Positions 19,106-28,455 of a DNA stretch of 64,000 nucleotides are shown here, piece after piece; the stretch's first letter is position 1, and every line of letters starts with the position of its first letter. The notes beneath the pieces are model-generated. The model was not told the DNA's origin. It saw only the letters and a program-made list of their open reading frames with translations, and did no database searches. The position numbers and the translations under genes were made by a program. The stretch is from the NCBI RefSeq assembly GCF_001563475.1, contig NZ_LPUT01000012.1:372001-436000 (forward strand), in the 5' to 3' direction. Source of the DNA: Sporosarcina sp. HYO08 (lineage in GTDB: Bacteria; Bacillota; Bacilli; Bacillales_A; Planococcaceae).

Positions 19106-19162
19106 ATGTTAACAATAGATTTTCAAACTGGAAGAGTTACTCGATTAAAAATGTTCAAATAA
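19106..19162 (+). CDS. Possible 18-residue peptide ORF
   Basis: An ATG-started ORF encoding MLTIDFQTGRVTRLKMFK, with AAGGAGAAG eight bases upstream, between the orphan terminator and the asparaginase promoter. The ribosome site is good, but nothing else supports translation. It could be a leader peptide, a remnant or chance. Confidence 0.25.
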   Translation: MLTIDFQTGRVTRLKMFK

Positions 19163-19166
19163 CTTG

Positions 19167-19195
19167 TTGTAATATGTTTAAACATGTTGTATAGT
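19167..19195 (+). promoter_or_regulatory. Promoter of the peptide/amide cluster with central operator
   Basis: TTGTAA and TATAGT are 17 bases apart, 33 bases before the asparaginase start. The spacer holds the perfect 12-bp palindrome ATGTTTAAACAT (19174-19185), flanked by two TTGTA-type repeats, a good position for a repressor. Confidence 0.55.
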
Positions 19196-19227
19196 TTTAG
19201 AAAATAAAAACAACATGAGGTGTTAGC

Positions 19228-20253
19228 ATGAGTGGGGAGCATTTGATTGATGTTACAAGAGGGGAATTGGTAGAAAGTACACATGTCGGGCATATTGCGG
19301 TTGTGAATAGTGAAGGAACATTGCTGTATTTTAATGGAGATCCAGATCGTGTAACATTTGCACGTTCATCTATGAAACCTTTGCAAGCGGTACCCATTGT
19401 TGAAACAGGTGCAATGGAATTTTATAACTTAGACGCCGCTGATCTTTCACTTGCATGTGCATCGCATAGTGGTGAAGCGCAGCATACAGACAGAGTGTTA
19501 ACGATTCTAGATAGACTTGAACTGACGACTGAAGACTTACAGTGTGGTACACATCCGCCGCGCTGGCAGGAAGCGTATGAGAAACTCATGCGAGAAGGGA
19601 AAGAAGTTACACCGGAATTTAATAACTGCTCGGGAAAACATAGCGGCATGCTTGCCACTGCGAAATTTATGCAAGAGAGTTTACAAGACTACTATAAAAT
19701 TGAGCATCCCGTACAACAACGAGTAATCGAAGTTATTAGTGATATTGCGCAAGTTCCAGCCGATGAAATAAAAATTGGAGTCGATGGATGCGGTCTTCCG
19801 GTACACGGGATTCCCCTAAAAAATCTAGCGCTCGCATTTGCGAGAATGGCGAATCCAATAAGCTTCCCGGAAAAACGGAAAAAAGCAATCGAAAAAGTAA
19901 CAGAATCTATGATGGCTGCGCCGGAAATGGTAGGCGGAACAGACCGCTTTTGTACAGATTTAATGAAATGTGCAAATGGACAACTATTCGGCAAAGCTGG
20001 AGCAGAAGGTGTCTATTGTATTGGCGATAAAGAAACGGGCATTGGGATTGCGATTAAAGTAGAGGACGGCAATGGAAGAGCAGCGTCCCCTGTAGCTATG
20101 GAAGTCTTAAAGCAGCTGAATCTATTAAATGAAAACCAGCTTCAAAACTTAGAAAATCATCATTATCCAAAATTGACGAATGCAAGACAGGAAGTAATTG
20201 GGCAGCTCAGTCCGAATTTTTCGTTGAAAAATGCATTAAGCATTCTTTCATAA
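19228..20253 (+). CDS. Asparaginase, Rhizobium type II (AnsA/COG4448) family
   Basis: A 341-residue cytoplasmic hydrolase of the thermolabile asparaginase-II family known from Rhizobium etli, distinct from the E. coli type. Recognised by FARSSMKPLQAVPIVETGA with the proposed nucleophilic Ser-Ser-Met-Lys, ACASHSGEAQHT, NNCSGKHSGMLATAKF (Zn-binding Cys and Lys-His) and IGVDGCGLPVHG. It converts asparagine, or another beta-amide, to the acid and ammonia. GAGG lies nine bases before the ATG. It is the first gene of a long same-direction cluster, 26 bases before the substrate-binding protein, suggesting it releases ammonia from imported amides or peptide-derived asparagine. Family firm, exact substrate open. 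Confidence 0.85.
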   Translation: MSGEHLIDVTRGELVESTHVGHIAVVNSEGTLLYFNGDPDRVTFARSSMKPLQAVPIVETGAMEFYNLDAADLSLACASHSGEAQHTDRVLTILDRLELTTEDLQCGTHPPRWQEAYEKLMREGKEVTPEFNNCSGKHSGMLATAKFMQESLQDYYKIEHPVQQRVIEVISDIAQVPADEIKIGVDGCGLPVHGIPLKNLALAFARMANPISFPEKRKKAIEKVTESMMAAPEMVGGTDRFCTDLMKCANGQLFGKAGAEGVYCIGDKETGIGIAIKVEDGNGRAASPVAMEVLKQLNLLNENQLQNLENHHYPKLTNARQEVIGQLSPNFSLKNALSILS

Positions 20254-20279
20254 ATAAAAAAAGTAAAGGGGAAAAGAAA

Positions 20280-21872
20280 ATGAAAAAAGCTAGAAATATT
20301 TTATTTTTACTGGCTTTATCACTCGTACTTGTAATCGCTGGCTGTTCTTCAGGCGGCGGAGACAATTCGGATGGTGAGAAAAAAGAATCAGAAAAAGCTA
20401 GTAAAAGTGGAAAAGATATTGTTATCGCTGTAGCGGATAATTTTACAACAATGGATCCGCATGACACAAATGACACATTATCCAACTCCGCACAAAAAAC
20501 AATGTTAGAAGGACTTGTCGGTTTTGACAAAGACATGAATGTAATCCCTGTGTTGGCAGAGGAATACGCAGCAAGTGAAGATGCAAAGGAATTTACATTC
20601 AAGTTAAAAGAGAATGTAAAATTCCATGACGGAACACCTTTTAATGCTGAAGCAGTTAAGGTGAACTTTGATCGATTAGCTGATCCGAATAGCGGTTTAA
20701 AACGTCATAGTCTATTTAGCCTCATTCAAGAAATTGAAGTACTTGGGGAGTATGAAGTGAAATTTGTTCTTTCGGAGCCATTTGGTGCGATGATTAACAC
20801 ATTTGCTCACCCTTCGGCTATGATTCACAGCCCGAAAGCATTGGAAGAGCATGGGAAAGAAGTTGCAAGAAATCCAGTTGGAACAGGACCATTTAAATTT
20901 GTTGAATGGAAGCCAAGTGAAGGATTGGAAATCGTAAAAAATGAAGACTATTGGAAAGAAGGTTTTCCTAAAGTTGACAAAATCACATTCAAACCTGTAT
21001 CAGAGAACGGTTCCCGTATCGCGATGCTGCAAACAGGCGAAGCGGATTTCATTTATCCCGTTCCAACTGAACAAGCTGACAGCATAAATGGTAAAAATGG
21101 TATTGAAGTCGAAAGTAACTCTTCCATCATCGTTCGCTATCTAGCGATGAACCTATTAAAAGCACCATATGATGATATTAAGGTAAGACAAGCGATTAAC
21201 CATGCAATTAATAAAGAGGCGTTCATTAAAGTTGTTATGAATGACCACGGGAATGTTTTGGATTCGGTCATTGCACCAGACGTTCAATTTTATTCAAAAC
21301 AGGATCCGTATGCATTTGACGTTGAAAAGGCAAAAGCATTGCTAAAAGAAGCCGGATATGAGAACGGATTTAAAGCGAAGCTATGGGGCGCGAATCACTC
21401 AAGTGCCATTAAAGCAATGGAGTTTTTACAGCAACAACTAGCGCAAATCGATGTTGAAGTTGAAGTTGTCCCGATGGAATCTGGTACATTGTCCGATAAA
21501 ATTTGGTCTGTACAAGATGCGAAAGATGCAGAAATCGAACTGTATTACGGTGGATGGTCACCTTCAACAGGTGACGCAGATTGGGGAATTCGCCCACTTC
21601 TAGGCGGCCATGAAGCATTCCCGCCATTCTCTTACAACATTTCTTACTATGAGAATACAAAAGTGAATGAATTAATCTCTGCTGCCCTGGCAACAGCTGA
21701 TCTAGATGCACGCGGAAAAGCTTATGAAGAAGTTCAAAGTTTAGTTTGGGAAGATGCACCATGGGCTTTCCTTTCAACTGATAATACAATGGCTGGAAAG
21801 AAAAATTACCTAAAAGGTATTTACTTACTGCCAGATGGATCACTTAGCGTTTCAGATATTGAAATCGAATAA
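20280..21872 (+). CDS. Peptide ABC transporter substrate-binding lipoprotein (SBP_bac_5)
   Basis: A 530-residue lipoprotein. The lipobox VIAGC sits at about residues 18-22 after a charged hydrophobic leader, followed by a Ser/Gly/Lys-rich linker. The mature part is a family 5 extracellular solute-binding protein: DPHDTNDTLS start, LAEEYAASEDAKEFTFKLKENVKFHDGTPF signature, NPVGTGPFKFVEW and VRQAINHAINKEA. It delivers peptides or similar ligands to the permease pair encoded next. AAAGGGG lies before the ATG. A hairpin repeat separates it from the permease genes, which could favour excess binding protein. Within the family it looks dipeptide/glutathione-like; the ligand is not decided by sequence. 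Confidence 0.9.
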   Translation: MKKARNILFLLALSLVLVIAGCSSGGGDNSDGEKKESEKASKSGKDIVIAVADNFTTMDPHDTNDTLSNSAQKTMLEGLVGFDKDMNVIPVLAEEYAASEDAKEFTFKLKENVKFHDGTPFNAEAVKVNFDRLADPNSGLKRHSLFSLIQEIEVLGEYEVKFVLSEPFGAMINTFAHPSAMIHSPKALEEHGKEVARNPVGTGPFKFVEWKPSEGLEIVKNEDYWKEGFPKVDKITFKPVSENGSRIAMLQTGEADFIYPVPTEQADSINGKNGIEVESNSSIIVRYLAMNLLKAPYDDIKVRQAINHAINKEAFIKVVMNDHGNVLDSVIAPDVQFYSKQDPYAFDVEKAKALLKEAGYENGFKAKLWGANHSSAIKAMEFLQQQLAQIDVEVEVVPMESGTLSDKIWSVQDAKDAEIELYYGGWSPSTGDADWGIRPLLGGHEAFPPFSYNISYYENTKVNELISAALATADLDARGKAYEEVQSLVWEDAPWAFLSTDNTMAGKKNYLKGIYLLPDGSLSVSDIEIE

Positions 21873-21882
21873 ATAATTATTC

Positions 21883-21933
21883 CATGGGGTTGTCCCGGAA
21901 GTGCCTGGCTCTTCGTTTTGGGACACCCCCATG
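21883..21933. repeat. Short palindromic repeat, family A (deleted copy)
   Basis: CATGGGGTTGTCCC and GGGACACCCCCATG form a near-perfect 14-bp stem around GGAAGTGCCTGGCTCTTCGT. Its arms match those of the 120-bp element at 29310-29429 (GCCTGGCTCTTCGTTTT there in inverted orientation), so this is a shortened copy. It lies between the binding-protein and permease genes and has no T-run, so it is not a simple terminator. Confidence 0.75.
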
Positions 21934-21957
21934 TCTTTACTCATAGGAGGGATGAAT

Positions 21958-22878
21958 ATGCTTCGCTTTCTTACCAAAAGACTACTCGAGATTATACCGA
22001 TCTTATTGGTAGTATCCATCCTCATCTTTCTTTTCGTACATATGATCCCAGGGGATCCGGCGCGATTAGTTGCTGGTGAAGATGCAACACTTGAAGACGT
22101 GGAGTTAGTTAGAAAAGAGTTAGGATTAGATAAACCGTTGCACGAGCAATATATCAATTACATGGCAAACCTAGTGAAAGGTGATCTAGGGACATCTTTA
22201 AAAACAAAACGCCCAGTAACGGAAGAGGTATTTGAACGGTTCATGCCGACATTTTGGCTGACATTTTGGAGTATGGTTTGGGCAGTCGTGATTGGTTTAA
22301 TCATTGGCGTCGTTTCTGCAACGAAACGAAATAAGTGGCAAGATTATTTGGGGATGTTCGGTGCTGTTTCTGGCTTATCCTTGCCATCGTTTTGGCTCGG
22401 ACTTATGCTCATTCAATTATTTGCGGTAACACTTGGATGGTTTCCTTCGGGTGGAATGGAATCATGGAAGAGTTATATATTGCCATCTTTTACACTTGGA
22501 ACAGGGGTGGCGGCAGTCGTTGCTCGCTTTACGCGTTCCTCATTAATGGATGTACTAAAAGAGGATTACATCCGTACTGGACGTTCTAAAGGTTTAAGTG
22601 AAGGCAAGGTAGTTTGGGGGCACGGTCTCCGAAACGCCATGATTCCTGTCGTTACAATGACGGGCTTACAATTTGGATTCCTTTTAGGCGGATCAGTTGT
22701 CATCGAGACTGTGTTCAGTTGGCCGGGCTTAGGAAAATTGCTCATCGATTCGGTTGCCTATCGTGATTATCCAGTCATTCAAGCTGAGATGCTAATATTT
22801 GCATTAGAGTTTATATTAATTAACTTAATAGTCGATCTGTTATATGGAGTATTAAATCCACAGATCCGATATGAGTAA
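21958..22878 (+). CDS. Peptide ABC transporter permease, DppB/OppB type
   Basis: A 306-residue inner-membrane permease with six hydrophobic segments. [24 protein letters not shown] is the standard N-terminal helix, [13 protein letters not shown] the conserved outer loop, and the EAA coupling motif is [25 protein letters not shown]. The start is the ATG at 21958, with AGGAGG seven bases upstream; an ATG two codons earlier touches the ribosome site, and a GTG at 21901 would translate through the palindromic repeat. It pairs with the next gene to form the translocation channel. Twelve bases separate it from the following ATG, so they are translationally coupled. Confidence 0.9.
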   Translation: MLRFLTKRLLEIIPILLVVSILIFLFVHMIPGDPARLVAGEDATLEDVELVRKELGLDKPLHEQYINYMANLVKGDLGTSLKTKRPVTEEVFERFMPTFWLTFWSMVWAVVIGLIIGVVSATKRNKWQDYLGMFGAVSGLSLPSFWLGLMLIQLFAVTLGWFPSGGMESWKSYILPSFTLGTGVAAVVARFTRSSLMDVLKEDYIRTGRSKGLSEGKVVWGHGLRNAMIPVVTMTGLQFGFLLGGSVVIETVFSWPGLGKLLIDSVAYRDYPVIQAEMLIFALEFILINLIVDLLYGVLNPQIRYE

Positions 22879-22890
22879 GGGGTGATCGTA

Positions 22891-23796
22891 ATGGTAGAAT
22901 TGAAACTTTCTAAAAAAGAAGAATATATGAAATTGACAGCCGAGCAAATTACTAGTCGCACGCCTTTCTCGGAGTTTTGGAGAAAGTTTAAAAAGCAAAA
23001 GCTTGCATTCATATCTTTCTTTTTTGTTGTTTTTCTAATATTACTAGCCGCTATCGGTCCATATGTAGCACCTTACGATATTTCTGAACCTGATTATGAC
23101 AGTGTCCTTTTGGGACCGTCTGCCGAACATTGGGCTGGAACAGATGCCTATGGTCGGGATATTTTTAGCCGGATCGTGGCAGGTACACAAATTTCTTTGT
23201 TTGTTGGATTATCGTCTGTATTACTAGGAGCAATTGGCGGAACTGTATTTGGATTATTAGCGGGGTACTATGGTAAATGGGTTGACCGAATCATTATGCG
23301 AATTTGTGACGTTCTCCTGGCATTTCCGGGAATTCTATTAGCAATTGGTATTATTGCTATTTTAGGACCGGGTCTCGGAAACGTTGTCATTGCAGTAGCC
23401 ATTTTCAGTATTCCCGTATTTGCACGAATTGTAAGAAGTTCGACTTTAGCAGTTAAATCTACCTTATATGTAGAGGCAACAAAATCGATTGGTGCTAAAC
23501 CGAGCAGAATTATTTGGAAGCATATTTTTCCGGGAACTGTATCAAGTATTATTGTTTACTTTACGATGCGGATTGGTTCGGCAATTTTAACTGCTGCAAG
23601 TTTAAGCTTTTTAGGACTAGGGGCACAGCCGCCAACACCGGAGTGGGGTGCCATGTTAAGTGGTGGAAGGGATTACTTAAATATAGCGCCGCATGTAACG
23701 TTATTTCCGGGATTGGCCATTTTTATTACGGTTCTCGCATTTAACTTATTAGGAGACGGATTACGAGATGCACTCGATCCGAAGATTAAGGATTAA
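22891..23796 (+). CDS. Peptide ABC transporter permease, DppC/OppC type
   Basis: A 301-residue permease with six membrane segments. The N-terminal [42 protein letters not shown] belongs to the OppC_N region, [24 protein letters not shown] is the family signature, and the EAA loop is [23 protein letters not shown]. The ATG at 22891 follows AAGGGGTGAT; a GTG three codons earlier overlaps that site. It forms a heterodimer with the preceding permease. The next gene begins 25 bases after its stop, with its own GGAG. Confidence 0.9.
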   Translation: MVELKLSKKEEYMKLTAEQITSRTPFSEFWRKFKKQKLAFISFFFVVFLILLAAIGPYVAPYDISEPDYDSVLLGPSAEHWAGTDAYGRDIFSRIVAGTQISLFVGLSSVLLGAIGGTVFGLLAGYYGKWVDRIIMRICDVLLAFPGILLAIGIIAILGPGLGNVVIAVAIFSIPVFARIVRSSTLAVKSTLYVEATKSIGAKPSRIIWKHIFPGTVSSIIVYFTMRIGSAILTAASLSFLGLGAQPPTPEWGAMLSGGRDYLNIAPHVTLFPGLAIFITVLAFNLLGDGLRDALDPKIKD

Positions 23797-23821
23797 AGAT
23801 TTGGAGAAAAGGAGTGATCCC

Positions 23822-24835
23822 ATGAAGCAAGCATTATTAAAAGTGAACAACCTTCAAACTCATTTTAAAAGTGACTCCGGAATTGTTAAAGCTGTCGATG
23901 GGGTTTCGTTTGAAGTTGCTAAAGGGGAAACACTTGGAATTGTAGGAGAATCCGGCAGTGGAAAAAGTGTAACATCCTTATCAATTATGAAATTACTAAA
24001 AGATACGCCGGGGAAAATTGCCGGCGGTGAAATTTTATACGAAGGACAGGATCTGGTTCAATTAAATGAAAATGAAATGAGAAAAATTCGCGGAAATGAT
24101 ATCGCGATGATTTTCCAAGAGCCAATGACTTCATTAAATCCCGTATTTAAAATTGGGAGACAATTAGAAGAAACGATCCGTCTGCATTTAAAGCTATCGA
24201 AAAAAGATGCAAGGCTTCGGGCGATCGACATGTTAAAAGCAGTTGGCATTTCCCGTCCTGAAAAAATTGTTCATGAATTTCCACACCAACTTTCGGGAGG
24301 AATGCGCCAGCGGGTGATGATTGCAATGGCTATGGCGTGTAATCCTAAAATATTAATTGCAGATGAACCAACAACAGCACTTGACGTAACGATACAGGCT
24401 CAAATTTTGGATTTAATGAAGAACTTGAATAAAACTGCCGATACGGCAATTTTACTTATCACTCACGATTTAGGCGTGGTCGCTGAAATGTGTGATCGTG
24501 TTGTCGTGATGTACGCGGGACGGGCCGTTGAAGAAAGTGATGTACATACGATTTTTACGGACCCTAAACATCCTTACACGCAAGGGTTGTTATCATCTAT
24601 TCCCAAAATTGGTGAACGGGTAGAGAAGCTACAATCCATTCCGGGGAATGTTCCGATCCCTACGAGAATGCCGGAGGGATGTAAATTTGCACCAAGATGT
24701 CCATTTGCGATGGATATTTGCTGGGAAAAAGAACCTGAATACAAAGAATGTTCGCCGAAGCATTCAGTCAGATGTTGGCTGCAAGAGGAGGTGCCGAGTG
24801 ATGAGCGAGAACTTGTTGGAAGTTCAGAACATTAA
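23822..24835 (+). CDS. Peptide ABC transporter ATPase, DppD/OppD type
   Basis: A 337-residue cytoplasmic ATPase. Walker A GESGSGKS (about 40-47), Q-loop [12 protein letters not shown], signature [14 protein letters not shown], Walker [15 protein letters not shown] and the switch His in [14 protein letters not shown] are all intact. The C-terminal oligopeptide/dipeptide domain has the Cys cluster [15 protein letters not shown], which in relatives binds an iron-sulfur cluster. AAAGGAG precedes the ATG at 23822; an in-frame ATG inside the upstream gene lacks a ribosome site. Its 3' end overlaps the next ATPase gene by 35 bases, indicating tight coupling. Confidence 0.92.
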   Translation: MKQALLKVNNLQTHFKSDSGIVKAVDGVSFEVAKGETLGIVGESGSGKSVTSLSIMKLLKDTPGKIAGGEILYEGQDLVQLNENEMRKIRGNDIAMIFQEPMTSLNPVFKIGRQLEETIRLHLKLSKKDARLRAIDMLKAVGISRPEKIVHEFPHQLSGGMRQRVMIAMAMACNPKILIADEPTTALDVTIQAQILDLMKNLNKTADTAILLITHDLGVVAEMCDRVVVMYAGRAVEESDVHTIFTDPKHPYTQGLLSSIPKIGERVEKLQSIPGNVPIPTRMPEGCKFAPRCPFAMDICWEKEPEYKECSPKHSVRCWLQEEVPSDERELVGSSEH

Positions 24836-25781
24836 AATGTACTTTCCTTTAAAAGGAAAACTGTTTAGTAAAAAAAGAGAATATGTAAAAGCCGTTGATG
24901 GTGTGTCATTTACAGTAAAAGAAGGCGAAACGTTAAGTATTGTTGGAGAAAGTGGCTGCGGAAAATCTACCACGGGCAGAGTGCTTATGAAATTACTTGA
25001 AGCGACCGATGGGAAAATCATTTTTGAAGGGAAAGACATCACCGATTTAAACGAGGACGAAATTAGACCGTACCGAAAAGAGTTTCAAATGGTCTTCCAA
25101 GATCCGTATGCATCTCTTAACCCTCGCTTAACGGTAAAAGAAATCATTGAAGAACCGCTTATTGTTCACAATATGGAAAAAGAGAAGAGAGCAGATCGAG
25201 TTGCGGAATTATTAGAAGTTGTTGGCTTGAATAAGTATCACGGTGAGCGTTATCCGCATGAGTTCAGTGGCGGACAGCGACAAAGGATTGGGATTGCACG
25301 AGCGCTTGCAGTTAATCCAAAGCTAATTATTGCCGACGAACCTGTTTCGGCACTGGACGTTTCCATCCAATCACAAATCTTAAACTTGCTAAAAGATTTG
25401 CAGAAACAATACAATTTGACGTATGTTTTTATTTCTCATGATTTAAGTGTTGTAGAACATATTTCTGATCGGGTCGGCGTTATGTATTTGGGCAGATTCG
25501 TTGAGTTGACGGATCGGGATACGCTCTTTAAAAAGCCGTTGCATCCATATACAAAAGCATTGCTTAGCGCTGTACCAATTCCGGATCCAACATTAAAAAG
25601 AGAAAGAATCCTTTTAACAGGTGATATTCCAAGTCCCGCAAGTCCGCCGTCCGGCTGTACGTTCCATACGAGATGTCCTTTTGCTCAGCAAAAATGTAAG
25701 GAGCAAGCACCGGAATTTCGTGAGCTGCAAAAAGGTCATTATGTTGCTTGTCATTTTGCTGAGGAGCTTCAAAGTGAATAA
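24801..25781 (+). CDS. Peptide ABC transporter ATPase, DppF/OppF type
   Basis: A 326-residue ATPase, partner of the preceding one. Walker [26 protein letters not shown], signature [15 protein letters not shown], Walker [17 protein letters not shown] and switch His in [12 protein letters not shown] are present, with the C-terminal [14 protein letters not shown] cluster. The ATG at 24801 follows GAGGAGG by nine bases and lies inside the end of the previous gene. The next gene starts with a GTG overlapping this stop by eight bases. Together the five genes form a complete importer (binding protein, two permeases, two ATPases). Confidence 0.92.
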   Translation: MSENLLEVQNIKMYFPLKGKLFSKKREYVKAVDGVSFTVKEGETLSIVGESGCGKSTTGRVLMKLLEATDGKIIFEGKDITDLNEDEIRPYRKEFQMVFQDPYASLNPRLTVKEIIEEPLIVHNMEKEKRADRVAELLEVVGLNKYHGERYPHEFSGGQRQRIGIARALAVNPKLIIADEPVSALDVSIQSQILNLLKDLQKQYNLTYVFISHDLSVVEHISDRVGVMYLGRFVELTDRDTLFKKPLHPYTKALLSAVPIPDPTLKRERILLTGDIPSPASPPSGCTFHTRCPFAQQKCKEQAPEFRELQKGHYVACHFAEELQSE

Positions 25782-26748
25782 GGTAAAAGGAAGACTTCGT
25801 GTTCTTTCAATTCAAGAAACATACTTAGACATAGTTGCTGACCAACTCGAGGACATTTTCGGAGATCAAATAGAAGTACTAGGTACAACTTTGCAAGAGC
25901 TGACGATGGAGACGATTACCGAAGGAGAAATGGTTGTTCTATCAAAGGATATTTTAAAGGGGATCACTAGTCCGTTTATTCCGGAATCTTGTCAGGTAAT
26001 TGTAGCCAAGCGAGAGGTAAATGTTGCTGGCACTAGGGAGATTGCGAATGTACCGATCGGGCAGAAAATACTTGTTATCAATGACACGTATGAACACGCT
26101 TGTGAAGCTGCCGAATCACTTAAGCAGATCTTTTATGGACAGGAATACATCGCCTACAATCCTATTCACGCTATACCTGATCAAATAGATCATATTGTTA
26201 CGCCGGGGGAATGTGAGTCAGTACCAGGACAATTTTTAAATGTCATTGACATTGGCCCAAGAACATTGGATTTTAATACGGTTTTGGAAGTGTCGAAGCA
26301 ATTGGATTTACTGTATGATCAAAGGTCATTAATGAATCGTTTTTTCAAATCACAAATTACGCTCGCGGATAGACATCGTTTTGAAATGACTAACGAACAA
26401 AAAGGGCAATTGGTGATGGATCAAGTAAGCCAGTATCCAAAAGCGGCTCATTTATCGGAACAAGAGATCGATGAAATAGGTGAAAAAATAGAAGAACATG
26501 GGTTTTTGGAAGAAAGCTTGGCGATTTTAGCCATTTACGAGGAAGGGAAGAGAAATTTTAAATCATTTGGCCGTGTAAAGGTTAAAGTGAAATTACTAGA
26601 AAAAGACATTCGATTATCTGATCAACAGCTCCGATTACGGTTGGAAGTTATGCAGGAATTGGGGTTAGTACATGCCCGACAAGGAAGAGGGGGTACTAAA
26701 TTGTTGGAAAGAGGGGAAGAGTTCCTCCATTACCATATGAACAGATAA
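25774..26748 (+). CDS. Unrecognised putative regulator, translationally coupled to the ABC importer
   Basis: A 324-residue protein I cannot place in a named family. The N-terminal half (about 5-185) is alpha/beta with GQKILVINDTYEHACEAAESLKQI, HIVTPGECESVPGQFLNVIDIGPRTLDFNTVLEVSKQLDL; from memory this resembles the sensory domain of some sigma-54 activators, but there is no AAA+ motor. The last about 70 residues (FGRVKVKVKLLEKDIRLSDQQLRLRLEVMQELGLVHARQGRGGTKL) have winged-helix character with a basic wing. The GTG at 25774 follows GAGGAG by seven bases and overlaps the ATPase stop. A specific regulator of this cluster is the best guess; DNA binding is inference. Confidence 0.6.
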   Translation: MNKVKGRLRVLSIQETYLDIVADQLEDIFGDQIEVLGTTLQELTMETITEGEMVVLSKDILKGITSPFIPESCQVIVAKREVNVAGTREIANVPIGQKILVINDTYEHACEAAESLKQIFYGQEYIAYNPIHAIPDQIDHIVTPGECESVPGQFLNVIDIGPRTLDFNTVLEVSKQLDLLYDQRSLMNRFFKSQITLADRHRFEMTNEQKGQLVMDQVSQYPKAAHLSEQEIDEIGEKIEEHGFLEESLAILAIYEEGKRNFKSFGRVKVKVKLLEKDIRLSDQQLRLRLEVMQELGLVHARQGRGGTKLLERGEEFLHYHMNR

Positions 26749-26795
26749 GAAAACATTTAGTCAAAGTAGAAGTTTGATGGAATGTAGGTGAAACG

Positions 26796-27614
26796 ATGAA
26801 GATTTTTATTTCCGCAGATATTGAAGGGGTTTCGGGAATCGTACATGGCGAACATACTGCGCGGGATGGCAGAGAGCACGATTACGCCAGAAAATTGATG
26901 ACAGAAGAAGTCAATGCTTGTGTTTTAGGTGCTTTAGATGCGGGTGCTAAAGAGATTATCGTCAATGATTCTCATGGGACGATGAGGAATATATTTCATG
27001 AAGATTTACATCCAAAAGCAGCTCTCATTAGCGGCTCACCTAAAAAACTAGCCATGATGGAAGGGTTATCCGATGATTTTGATGCGGCTATATGTATTGG
27101 ATACCATACAATGATGGGGTCTAATGGAATCTTAAATCACACGTTTAATGGCCGCGTTGTAAAATCGATCGAGATCAATGGACAAGCATTTGGTGAATTT
27201 GGATTGAACGCACTTGTCGCGGGCTATTTCAACGTCCCAACGATTCTTGTATCCGGATGTGACTTAGTAGCCCAGGAGGCTGCGGCATGTATATCCAATA
27301 TTCATACGATAGAAGTGAAACAAACGATTAATCGAACGACAGCTTTAAATAAACATCCTATTGTCGCAAGAGAACTTATTAAAAAGGGAACGACACAGGC
27401 GATAAAAGGTCGAAATGACGTTCCGCCATTTAAAATAGAACCGCCTTATTCTGTGAAAATATCATTTTTACACACTGGATTAGCAGATGCGGTGGAAATT
27501 CTACCAATGGTACAAAGAGTCGATCCACTTACAATATCATTTGTCATGAGGGACTTTTTAGACTGCTATCGAATGATTCGAAGCACCATTATGATGGCGG
27601 GCGCAGTTCAATAG
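26796..27614 (+). CDS. dppA: D-aminopeptidase DppA (M55)
   Basis: A 272-residue zinc peptidase that removes N-terminal D-residues such as D-Ala from peptides. Ligands known from B. subtilis DppA are all visible: Asp8 and Glu10 (SADIEG), His60 (NDSHGTMRN), His104 (GYHTMMG) and a Glu at 134 (FGEFGLNA), with catalytic-site His115 in LNHTFNG. The length matches the family. The upstream ATG has GGTG/AGGTGAAACG. In B. subtilis dppA heads the dpp transporter operon; here it follows the transporter and the putative regulator, giving a similar functional unit in a different order. It is expected in the cytoplasm, acting on imported D-peptides from peptidoglycan turnover. Confidence 0.93.
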   Translation: MKIFISADIEGVSGIVHGEHTARDGREHDYARKLMTEEVNACVLGALDAGAKEIIVNDSHGTMRNIFHEDLHPKAALISGSPKKLAMMEGLSDDFDAAICIGYHTMMGSNGILNHTFNGRVVKSIEINGQAFGEFGLNALVAGYFNVPTILVSGCDLVAQEAAACISNIHTIEVKQTINRTTALNKHPIVARELIKKGTTQAIKGRNDVPPFKIEPPYSVKISFLHTGLADAVEILPMVQRVDPLTISFVMRDFLDCYRMIRSTIMMAGAVQ

Positions 27615-27684
27615 TTTAGGTGTAATCATACTACATCCTTCCTTCGAATATTTTATATAGATAAAATCGGAAGGGGGAATACCC

Positions 27685-28413
27685 ATCTATTGTGTTCACT
27701 GCGGTGAGGAACAAGCAGTTGGGAATTTTTGTAGGAATTGTGGAATGCGGATCAATCCTTCAGAGAATGAATCTGTGCCTTCGCGTCTTCAAAATGTCCA
27801 GACAAATGAATCGATGATGCAGATTAAAGGGAAAGTTATAAAATATTGGCATTTTGTCTTAGGTTATATGAAGAATCCGGTGGATGTTTTTCAACAGGGC
27901 AAAAATGAATTTGGTAACGGAATGATTACGGCCATTTTATTTGCGGTCATTGCAGGAGTTTGTCAATTTGCTATTCAAACAAATAAAGATGTCTCGTTTT
28001 TAACGGTTGTGAGTGAAACAGCATTATTTCTTATCATTGGTGTTGCGATTGCATCAACTTCATTATTTGTGATCAATAAATTGTTTAGCGCTGAACTTTC
28101 TTTTAAAAAAATGGTCGGCATTTACGGCACGCATATGATCGCATCGCTCATACTTGTATGTGTAACGTATATTCTTATATTAGTGAATTTCATAGCTTTC
28201 GGCAGTGCGCTTCTCGTTGTTTTGACTTCTTATACGATTTTTTTATTGCCATTGTATATTTTAACGAGATTACTTTCCGAGCATGCAACAAATATTGACC
28301 CATTATATAGTTATGTTTCTTACATAGTCATGTTTTCAATTTTATATTCCATTTACTTACACATTGTAACAGATCGAGGGGTTACCATTTTCTTTTCTAA
28401 TTTCTTAAGTTAA
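27685..28413 (+). CDS. Zinc-ribbon membrane protein with apparent AUC start
   Basis: The reading frame is open from a TAG at 27658. From 27685 it encodes (M)YCVHCGEEQAVGNFCRNCG, a C-x2-C-x10-C-x2-C zinc ribbon, followed by a linker and about five membrane helices, 242 residues in all. Zinc-ribbon proteins of this kind normally start MxCxxCG, and GGAAGGGGG ends seven bases before position 27685, where the codon is ATC instead of ATG. No ATG, GTG or TTG exists in frame before an internal ATG at 27745, which would remove the ribbon. Either AUC initiates at low level or a start mutation or sequencing error exists. The function is unknown; it lies within the D-peptide cluster. Confidence 0.6.
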   Translation: MYCVHCGEEQAVGNFCRNCGMRINPSENESVPSRLQNVQTNESMMQIKGKVIKYWHFVLGYMKNPVDVFQQGKNEFGNGMITAILFAVIAGVCQFAIQTNKDVSFLTVVSETALFLIIGVAIASTSLFVINKLFSAELSFKKMVGIYGTHMIASLILVCVTYILILVNFIAFGSALLVVLTSYTIFLLPLYILTRLLSEHATNIDPLYSYVSYIVMFSILYSIYLHIVTDRGVTIFFSNFLS

Positions 28414-28455
28414 TCCCAAAAAATATATCTGATTGTACGAAGGGGAGAAATAGTT

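Noticed and set aside
21901..21957. Longer start for the first permease, from a GTG at 21901
   Set aside because: It would translate the loop and right arm of the palindromic repeat; AGGAGG is correctly placed only for the ATG at 21958.
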